Of a stretch of 64,000 nt of DNA, positions 58,233 to 64,000 are shown one piece after another. The stretch spans positions 806,001 through 870,000 of the forward strand of contig NZ_CP081864.1 in NCBI RefSeq assembly GCF_019797845.1. Direction: 5' to 3'. The notes below the pieces were generated by a model, which ran no database searches, was not told where the DNA came from, and saw only the letters and a program-made list of their open reading frames with translations. Position 1 is the stretch's first letter, and each line of letters opens with the position of its first letter. This stretch comes from Symbiopectobacterium purcellii. GTDB lineage: Bacteria > Pseudomonadota > Gammaproteobacteria > Enterobacterales > Enterobacteriaceae. Made by a program: the position numbers and the translations under genes.

Positions 58233-59492
58233 ATGGATAATAAATTAGATCAAAATCGTCGAGAATTTTTAACCAAGGGAGCCGTACTCGCAGCTGCGGC
58301 AGGAACGCTTGCGCTGACCGCTTCATCTTCAGCCCATGCCGCAGAAGCGGTGGCCACAACGGGCGCCACTGCTTCTGCGGAAGAGCCAAAAGCCATCACT
58401 GGTTATATTAAAGAGCCTAAAAACTTAAAAGACGTACTCGGCAATGCGCGAAAAATCATGAGTACGTGCGCAGCCTGTGATGTCGCCGGGGCAGGACGTT
58501 GTAACGGTAAAGGTCCGTGCGGGGAAGGCGTTCCCGGTATGGGCGGTATGCGCCAAAGTTTTGTGCGCAACATTGAAGCCTTTGAAGGCATGAGTCTCAC
58601 AATGCGCAGCCTGCACAATGTGAGCAAGCCAAAAATGGAAACCGAATTACTCGGCGTTAAATTAGCGATGCCCATCTTGACCGGGGTCACCGGTGGTCTC
58701 ACTTACAACATGGGCGCTGCCAACAAATTAGCGTTCGATGGCGAAGTCATGACCGAAGATAAATATGCGCGCGGCATTATCGAAGGGGCAGCAAATTCCG
58801 GTTGTTTAGGTTGGGCAGCGGACGGCATTGAAGATCCACTCGATACCTACAAACGTCGTTTAGAAGTGGTTAAAGAGTTTAAAGGTCGCGCGATTGCGCA
58901 AATCAAGCCGCGTACCCAACAGGAAATCTTTGAACGTATCGATCTGGTGCAGAACGCCGGTGCGCCTTTCTTTGCGATTGATATCGATTCCGCAGGTCGT
59001 GCCGCTCGTGCATTGCCCGGCAATACGGTTGAGCCTAAAGATCTGAAAAAACTCAAAGAAATCGTTAAATACGCCAAGATCCCCTTTATGGCGAAAGGCG
59101 TGATGACGGTGGAAGAAGCCCTGATGTGCGCCGAAGCCGGTTGCGGGGCGATTGTGGTATCTAACCACGGCGGTCGCGTACTGAGCTCGACCCCAACGAC
59201 CATGCATGTGTTACCCGCCATTGTCAAAGCGGTACGCGATCGCGGTTACAAGATGCCGATTCTGGTCGACGGTGGCGTGCGTGACGGTGGCGATGTCCTC
59301 AAAGCACTGGCCAGCGGTGCCCATGCCGTATTGGTTGGCCGCCCTATGCTACGTGCCAGCCTCGGTGGTGGTGTTAAAGGGGTTGAGATGCAGTTCAAAC
59401 GCTTCCAGGGTGAGCTTGAGTCCAGCATGGTGCTGACCGGCACCGCCGATGTGCGGAACGTTGACCCGGCGATTCTGCTTCAGAGCGTTTGA
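58233..59492 (+). CDS. Tat-exported FMN-dependent alpha-hydroxy-acid oxidase/dehydrogenase
   Basis: 419 residues. It has a twin-arginine signal (NRREFLTKG, then an Ala-rich segment ending SAHA), a low-complexity linker, a cysteine-rich stretch (CAACDVAGAGRC, GKGPCGEGVPGMGG) and an FMN-binding TIM barrel of the lactate/glycolate oxidase type: Lys288 (FMAKGV), catalytic His312 (SNHGGR) and VDGGVRDGGDVLKAL. The cysteine motif resembles that of anaerobe lactate-oxidase-like proteins and might bind a metal or Fe-S cluster. ATG 58233 follows GGGGA; a TTG at 58209 is less likely. It is divergent from a two-component system with an extracytoplasmic sensor. The substrate is unknown, and export of an FMN enzyme folded in the cytoplasm fits Tat. 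Confidence 0.88.
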   Translation: MDNKLDQNRREFLTKGAVLAAAAGTLALTASSSAHAAEAVATTGATASAEEPKAITGYIKEPKNLKDVLGNARKIMSTCAACDVAGAGRCNGKGPCGEGVPGMGGMRQSFVRNIEAFEGMSLTMRSLHNVSKPKMETELLGVKLAMPILTGVTGGLTYNMGAANKLAFDGEVMTEDKYARGIIEGAANSGCLGWAADGIEDPLDTYKRRLEVVKEFKGRAIAQIKPRTQQEIFERIDLVQNAGAPFFAIDIDSAGRAARALPGNTVEPKDLKKLKEIVKYAKIPFMAKGVMTVEEALMCAEAGCGAIVVSNHGGRVLSSTPTTMHVLPAIVKAVRDRGYKMPILVDGGVRDGGDVLKALASGAHAVLVGRPMLRASLGGGVKGVEMQFKRFQGELESSMVLTGTADVRNVDPAILLQSV

Positions 59493-59520
59493 TTGATATA
59501 ACTCGCTGACGGCTCTATCA

Positions 59521-59579
59521 GATAGAAAATTCCCTTGGAAATAGCGGTGGCAGCGTAATTATTGCCACCGCTTTCTATC
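59521..59579 (+). terminator. Terminator after the oxidase gene
   Basis: AGCGGTGGCA (59543-59552) pairs perfectly with TGCCACCGCT (59563-59572), flanked by GATAGAAA/TTTCTATC which can extend the stem. It ends 87 bases past the oxidase stop. Confidence 0.8.
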
Positions 59580-59738
59580 TGGACGAGTGTGATAGGGAAC
59601 GTAATATTTTCCATGTCCCTGCGCCGGGCCATTGAGTCGCGTTTATACCATTAAACAGAGCCAAGATAGCCTCCTATTGAGGTGCGTGAGAGGTCAAGAT
59701 AGCTAAACTGCTGCGGATAATTTTCAGAGTCCGCGCTA

Positions 59739-60644
59739 ATGAAAAAGGTCAACAAGACCACCTTCCCCCATGATGCGACGTTTAAACAGTTTTTGACGCA
59801 TCCGGAGTCTGCCCGAGATTTTATCCAACTGCATTTACCTGAGAAGCTGTTGGCGCTTTGCGATCTTACCACCTTGAAACTGGAGTCCGGCTCGTTTGTT
59901 GAGGATGACTTAAGAGCGTTTTACAGCGATGTGCTTTACAGCCTACAGACCCGCGCGGGAGCAGGGTATGTCCATGTGCTGATTGAGCACCAAAGCAAGC
60001 CGGATAAGCAGATGGCATTCAGACTGATGCGCTACGCAATTGCCGCAATGCAGCGGCACCTTGATGCGGGAAACAAGAAACTGCCATTGGTGATCCCGGT
60101 ACTGTTTTATGTGGGCAAGCCGAGCCCTTGCCCGAATTCCACCAACTGGCTACAACTGTTCGACCATCCGGCTTTAGCCAGGCAGCTCTACAGTGAAGAT
60201 TTCCCGCTGGTTGATGTGACGATCATTTCCGATGACGACATCATGCAGCATCGCAGTATGGCTGCGTTGACACTGATACAAAAGCACATTCGCGAACGCG
60301 ATTTGTCTGACTTGATGGACCGGCTGGTAACCATTATGCTGACGACTAACATGACCAGACAACAGGTCATATCGCTGATAAATTACATGGTACAGGCAGG
60401 CAATACATCAAATGCTGAAGCTTATGTAAGGCAGCTGGCACAACGGGTGCCGCAACATGGAGATGAACTGATGACCATAGCGGAACAGTTGGAACAGAAA
60501 GGTATCGAAAAAGGTAGCAAAGAAGGGCGACGTGAAGCCACGCTGGACATCGCCCGTGAACTGCTTCAAAACGGTGTGGAACTGGGTATTGTTATGAAAT
60601 CGACGGGCCTTTCTGAAGAGGAATTAGCCAAGCTACGTCATTAA
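59739..60644 (+). CDS. Rpn/YhgA-family recombination-promoting nuclease (second copy)
   Basis: 301 residues, paralogous along its whole length to 45359-46264: HDATFKQFLTHPESARDFIQLHLP, FYSDVLYSLQT, VLIEHQSKPDKQMAFRLMRYAIAAMQRHLDAG (split at FRLM/RYAI). The KGIEKGSKEGRREA repeat precedes the C-terminus. A stretch of about 57 bases near the 3' end is identical to the first copy, and both share a similar 30-base leader just before the ATG. It lies next to an integrase remnant, consistent with mobile-element company. Confidence 0.9.
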   Translation: MKKVNKTTFPHDATFKQFLTHPESARDFIQLHLPEKLLALCDLTTLKLESGSFVEDDLRAFYSDVLYSLQTRAGAGYVHVLIEHQSKPDKQMAFRLMRYAIAAMQRHLDAGNKKLPLVIPVLFYVGKPSPCPNSTNWLQLFDHPALARQLYSEDFPLVDVTIISDDDIMQHRSMAALTLIQKHIRERDLSDLMDRLVTIMLTTNMTRQQVISLINYMVQAGNTSNAEAYVRQLAQRVPQHGDELMTIAEQLEQKGIEKGSKEGRREATLDIARELLQNGVELGIVMKSTGLSEEELAKLRH

Positions 60645-60732
60645 CGGCGCATTCTGCGAATGCTGCTAATTGCCAGTGGCGTAGTTCCTGCACTATGTGC
60701 AAAGGCTTAGCACAACCCTTTTCATTCATGCT

Positions 60733-61669
60733 TCAATCGAACAAACAGGCTGTCGCCCTCAAAAGGCTCCCCCTATCTGCCGCCTTCACAAAATCAGTCC
60801 ACCCTTGCATCAAGGGGCGGCGTTGTTCCAGATAGTCGCTGCGGTTATAGGCGCGGCGCACCTCGTTCTTATTCACGTATGCCAGCGTGTGCCGGAGGCT
60901 TCAGAAGGGCGGGCAAGGGGCAGCCGTTGCCACATAAATAGGCAGCGGGTCTGGAATCCGATATTTGCCAGCCGCATGGTGTCCATAAGGTGTGGAGGCT
61001 GCTCCGGACGAAGGGGGTCATGCGCTTTTTTTTCGGTTTCTCGAATGCCTTGCTGATATGAACGCTGGGGGCGTCATCTATCAGGCCGGTGTTCACGGCA
61101 TAGATCATCACTTCATTGATACGCCGGCAGAGTCGCCTCACTGTTTCTAACGCACCGCGTGTTTGTACCGGCTGCACGGCTTGTACCAAGGTACGCGCTT
61201 TGACATCGGTGATGCAGAGAGCGCCGATGGCGGGAAAGATGTCTTTTTCCAGTGAGCGCCAGATATCGGTGGCGTAATCTTCGGTGATGCTGCTCTTTTT
61301 TACCTACAACCAGCGTTCAGTGATGACCTTGAATGTGTTGGCTTCGACTTCAAGTGCCTGCTTGCGTTGCGAAAGCAGGAATTCATACGGATCAATATTC
61401 TTTGTCAGAAGTGTTCGTGCGTCGCGGCGACGCTGCCGGGTATCCGCTAGGCTGACTTCGGGATTGGGACCAAAGGTAAGTTTTGCTCTTTTTTGGCTGA
61501 AAGGGCGAAGATGACGATATTGCCAGACTCTCTTACCGCTGGTTTTGATCAGCAGTTGTAGACCATCGCCATCATGCAGCGTGTAATCTACTTCTCCAGG
61601 CTTGGCGGCCTTGATCTCTGTATCCGTGAGTGGCTTGGTTAGACGAGCCCTAGGTACTTCCGTGTTTAG
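60733..61669 (-). pseudogene. P4-type integrase remnant beside ssrA
   Basis: A decayed tyrosine recombinase. N-terminal DUF4102-like part is visible on the minus strand (KPLTDTEIKAAKPGEVDYTL, GKRVWQYRHLRPFSQKRAKL). A stop codon follows TERWL near 61300. The core-binding part (SSITEDYATDIWRSLEKDIFPAIGA, LCITDVKA, LETVRRLCRRINEVMIYAVN, KAFEKPKKK) runs to about 61030, then the frame changes (LRPEQPPHLMDTMRLANIGFQ). The catalytic domain is missing apart from the last 40 codons (TLAYVNKNEVRRAYNRSDYL). It has the orientation and position of integrases that insert at the 3' end of ssrA. It marks an old genomic island boundary. Confidence 0.88.
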
Positions 61670-61725
61670 GTACCTTGCGGTTGGGTACCGGAAGTTGGAA
61701 TACGTCGAAGGACCTATAAGGACAC

Positions 61726-61760
61726 AAAAAAGCCCGCAGAGCTTGCGCTGTGCGGGCTTT
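61726..61760 (-). terminator. ssrA terminator
   Basis: AGCCCGCA/TGCGGGCT stem (61731-61738 with 61751-61758) followed on the minus strand by a T6 run. It lies about 45 bases beyond the mature tmRNA 3' end. Confidence 0.92.
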
Positions 61761-61803
61761 CAGGACTTTATCGGTCGACTCTGGTGATCGCCGATTAAGA
61801 ATT

Positions 61804-62166
61804 TGGTGGAGCTGGCGGGAGTTGAACCCGCGTCCGAAATTACTACACCGTCGGCACTACATGCTTAGTCTAGTCTTTACATTCGCCGGTTAGCTGCGAA
61901 CAGACACGCCACTAACAAACTAGCCTGATTGGATTTAACGCTTCAACCCCAGGCAGGGCATCCACGCGATCTCTTTTGGGTTTGACCTCTCTTGATCCCC
62001 GTCCTAAGAGCGGAGGCTAGGGAGAGAGGGCTCAGAGCAGGTTATTAAGCTGCTAAAGCGTAGTTTTCGTCGTTTGCGACTATTTTTTTGCGGCTTTTTA
62101 CGAGGCAAACCGCCCCTCGGCATGCTCCTAAGGCTACACAATCCCGTCGAATCCAGAATCAGCCCC
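61804..62166 (-). ncRNA. ssrA: tmRNA
   Basis: 363 nt, the same length as E. coli tmRNA. The 5' end GGGGCTGATTCTGG and the 3' end CCGCCAGCTCCACCA (tRNA-Ala-like acceptor and T-arm with GGTTCAA) are both present on the minus strand. The tag reading frame is 62048-62077, ANDENYALAA, followed by two TAA codons. It rescues stalled ribosomes with SmpB, encoded just upstream at 62212-62694. The gene's 3' end is a common phage/island attachment site, in line with the adjoining integrase remnant. Confidence 0.98.
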
Positions 62167-62178
62167 AAGTACTTCAGT

Positions 62179-62184
62179 AGTATA
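62179..62184 (-). promoter_or_regulatory. ssrA -10 box
   Basis: TATACT on the minus strand, 12 bases upstream of the tmRNA 5' end. Confidence 0.65.
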
Positions 62185-62211
62185 ACAGAACCGTGACGCC
62201 CTAATCCACTG

Positions 62212-62694
62212 TTAGCGGTTGGCGTTTTTCATGATGCGTGCTTTGTCTGTTTGCCACTCGCGCTCTTTGATATCAGAACGTTTGTCGTGCTCTTTCTTGC
62301 CTTTGGCAACGCCAATCTTTATTTTTGACCAGGCGTTCTTCCAATACAGCGAAAGCGCGACCACCGTGTAACTTTCACGATTAACCCGTCCGTAGAGTGA
62401 ATCTAGCTCGCGCTTGTTCAGCAACAGTTTACGGGTGCGTGTAGGGTCACAAACCACGTGGCTTGACGAGGCCAGTAATGGCTGAAAGGTAGCACCAAAC
62501 AGAAAAGCCTCCCCACTGTGCAACAGTACATAGCTGTCGCTGATGTTGGCCTTACCTGCGCGTAGTGATTTTACTTCCCATCCTTGCAACGCCAATCCCG
62601 CTTCGAACTCTTCTTCAATGAAGTATTCGTGGCGAGCACGCTTGTTTTGCGCAATGGTGGCGGAGCCGGGTTTATAAGCTTTTTTCTTTGTCAT
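62212..62694 (-). CDS. smpB: SsrA-binding protein SmpB
   Basis: 160-residue tmRNA-binding protein of trans-translation. Recognisable stretches: [53 protein letters not shown] and a basic C-terminal tail ending [13 protein letters not shown]. Length and order match E. coli SmpB. It lies upstream of ssrA on the same strand, as in enterobacteria. Confidence 0.98.
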   Translation of the reverse strand: MTKKKAYKPGSATIAQNKRARHEYFIEEEFEAGLALQGWEVKSLRAGKANISDSYVLLHSGEAFLFGATFQPLLASSSHVVCDPTRTRKLLLNKRELDSLYGRVNRESYTVVALSLYWKNAWSKIKIGVAKGKKEHDKRSDIKEREWQTDKARIMKNANR

Positions 62695-62849
62695 AGTGTC
62701 GTCATTATACCGGATGTTAAGGGGAAAGACATCACTGCCGCATCAGCGAACGTGCGTTGAGGAAGGGATGCGATCGCCGCCTCAGAATTTTTACCATCCG
62801 GGCCATCGGTGCTATTATTCCGCGCGTTTGAAGTTATACGGAAAAAGCC

Positions 62850-63284
62850 ATGCCCAAGATTAGCCGCTCTGCACTGGTGCCCTACAGCGCGCAACAAATG
62901 TACCAGTTAGTGAATGATGTCGCCTCCTATTCCCAGTTTTTGCCGGGTTGTACCGGGAGCCGCGTTATTGCTGCCAGCGCTGAAGAGATGACGGCCGCCG
63001 TCGATGTCTCCAAAGCTGGGATCAGCAAAACCTTTACCACGCGCAATACACTCACTGATAGTCAATGCATCAGTATGCAGTTGGTTGATGGTCCGTTCCG
63101 TCAACTGAGTGGCGATTGGCGCTTTATTCCTTTAAGTGCCGATGCTTGCAAGGTGGAACTGCATCTTGATTTCGAGTTCACCAATGCGTTGATCGAATTG
63201 GCTTTTGGCAAGGTGTTTAAAGAGCTGGCAAGTAATATGGTGCAGGCCTTCACCCTGCGCGCCAAAGAGGTATACCGTGCCTGA
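62850..63284 (+). CDS. ratA: RatA (START/coenzyme Q-binding-like; ribosome association toxin)
   Basis: 144 residues of the COQ10/START family: [24 protein letters not shown] start, then [14 protein letters not shown] and [20 protein letters not shown]. Known in E. coli as RatA, reported to block 70S association; the family also includes ubiquinone-binding proteins. It is divergent from smpB and overlaps ratB by 8 bases. Confidence 0.95.
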   Translation: MPKISRSALVPYSAQQMYQLVNDVASYSQFLPGCTGSRVIAASAEEMTAAVDVSKAGISKTFTTRNTLTDSQCISMQLVDGPFRQLSGDWRFIPLSADACKVELHLDFEFTNALIELAFGKVFKELASNMVQAFTLRAKEVYRA

Positions 63285-63561
63285 AATCCGTGTCGATGTG
63301 GTATATGCACTGCCAGAACGGCAGTATGTGCGGTCCGTGACGGTGGAAGAGGGCGCAACGGTGGAGCAGGCTATTATCGCCTCAGGGTTGCTGACATTGC
63401 GTACCGATATCGATTTGCAGGTTAACAAAGTCGGGATCTTTAGTCGGGCGGCCCGTTTGATGGACGCGGTCACTGAGGGCGATCGTATAGAAATCTATCG
63501 CCCGTTGATTGCTGATCCTAAAGAATTACGCCGCCAGCGTGCGGAGCGCTCAAAAAAATAA
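63277..63561 (+). CDS. ratB: RatB/RnfH-family protein
   Basis: 94-residue ubiquitin-like (RnfH/YfjF) protein: [44 protein letters not shown] (split at [10 protein letters not shown]). It starts at a GTG that overlaps the end of ratA. It is the second gene of the ratAB operon; function in enterobacteria is uncertain. Confidence 0.93.
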   Translation: MPEIRVDVVYALPERQYVRSVTVEEGATVEQAIIASGLLTLRTDIDLQVNKVGIFSRAARLMDAVTEGDRIEIYRPLIADPKELRRQRAERSKK

Positions 63562-63581
63562 GGCACATTCTGTGCCTTATT
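63552..63581 (-). terminator. bamE terminator overlapping the ratB end
   Basis: ATAAGGCACA-TTC-TGTGCCTTAT is a perfect ten-base stem with a three-base loop. The A7 run at 63552-63558 gives a T-tract on the minus strand, so it terminates bamE and probably also ratAB from the other side. Its left arm contains the ratB stop codon. Confidence 0.88.
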
Positions 63582-63608
63582 ATGCGTGCATTGATCACCA
63601 CACCACTG

Positions 63609-63944
63609 TCAATTCAGCGTCGGTTGATTTTTCACGTTGGTCAAAATGCCATCCTGGCTGAAGGTCAGCGTCAGCGTTTGCTGTTTTACCGCCTCATGCC
63701 CAGGTTGCTGACGGAAAACGTAGAACCAGGTGTCACTGCCAAAGGGATCTTGCATCATCGGCGTACCCAATGTGTAGGCAACCTGTTGCTTGGTCATACC
63801 GGTGTAGATTTTTGCCACATCAGCCGGTGCCAGATAGTTCCCTTGGTTGATATCTGGACGATAAACCAGTCTTTCCAGCGTAGAACAACCGGCGGTCAGC
63901 ATAACAACCATCGCGGCGATGACGGTCAGCGTTTTACAGCGCAT
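63609..63944 (-). CDS. bamE: Outer membrane assembly lipoprotein BamE
   Basis: 111-residue BAM-complex lipoprotein (SmpA). Signal peptide and lipobox LTAGC, then [46 protein letters not shown] and TWFYVFRQQ. The ATG at 63944 (MRCKTLTV) matches E. coli; an open frame reaches 63968. It converges with ratB, the usual enterobacterial arrangement. Confidence 0.97.
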   Translation of the reverse strand: MRCKTLTVIAAMVVMLTAGCSTLERLVYRPDINQGNYLAPADVAKIYTGMTKQQVAYTLGTPMMQDPFGSDTWFYVFRQQPGHEAVKQQTLTLTFSQDGILTNVKNQPTLN

Positions 63945-64000
63945 AGTAAATACATTCCTTAAGGGCATAGGTTGCCGATGATAATAGACCTTGCCTGTCT

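Overview
The window is a chromosomal segment of a gamma-proteobacterium of the order Enterobacterales. The clearest evidence is at the right end: smpB, ratA-ratB and bamE in the usual enterobacterial arrangement beside a 363-nt tmRNA gene (ssrA) whose tag reads ANDENYALAA. The cbpA-cbpM pair and a bglG-bglF-glucosidase operon agree with this. Genus cannot be decided from the sequence; a plant- or insect-associated member (Pectobacteriaceae-like) would fit.

Layout. 1-2.0 kb: tail of a type I secretion ABC transporter (frameshifted) and its HlyD partner. 2.7-17 kb (minus strand): a giant repetitive exoprotein with an N-terminal LEPR-type motif, followed by a lipoprotein TolC homologue, a short periplasmic adaptor, a second adaptor with a GAF-like N-terminus, and a site-2-protease/HlyD fusion. 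No dedicated ABC ATPase is present in this set. 17-29.5 kb: a complete Tad/Flp pilus locus in canonical order (flp, tadV, rcpCAB, tadZABCDEFG) reading into the exoprotein operon. 29.7-33.7 kb: a YccM-like ferredoxin membrane protein, an MBL-fold hydrolase, a GlxA/AraC-type regulator and a lipoprotein. 33.85-40.6 kb: an operon headed by a strong ModE-like operator, with a FecBCD-type ABC importer, a methyltransferase, modD and a TonB-dependent receptor fused to the tail of a MOSC-domain protein; this looks like a molybdenum (or tungsten) acquisition locus that includes outer-membrane uptake. 40.7-45.2 kb: beta-glucoside PTS operon with RAT/terminator leader. 45.3-47.6 kb: an Rpn-family nuclease and cbpAM. 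47.7-53.6 kb: an iron-responsive ECF sigma/anti-sigma/TonB-receptor/MFS siderophore operon. 53.6-59.5 kb: a small tyrosine phosphatase, a broken two-component system, and a Tat-exported FMN-dependent 2-hydroxyacid oxidase. 59.7-61.7 kb: a second Rpn-family gene and a decayed P4-type integrase next to ssrA. 61.8-64 kb: ssrA, smpB, ratA, ratB, bamE.

A recurring theme is genes interrupted by small changes: a 1-nt deletion in the T1SS ATPase, an in-frame TAG in the giant exoprotein, a G8 tract in modD, a deletion fusing the TonB receptor to a MOSC tail, a 7-bp tandem triplication in cbpA, a frameshift in the response regulator, and both a C10 tract and a (CAAT)4 repeat in the sensor kinase. Some may be sequencing errors, but the repeat expansions and the gene fusion look biological and point either to slipped-strand (phase-variable) switching or to early gene decay.
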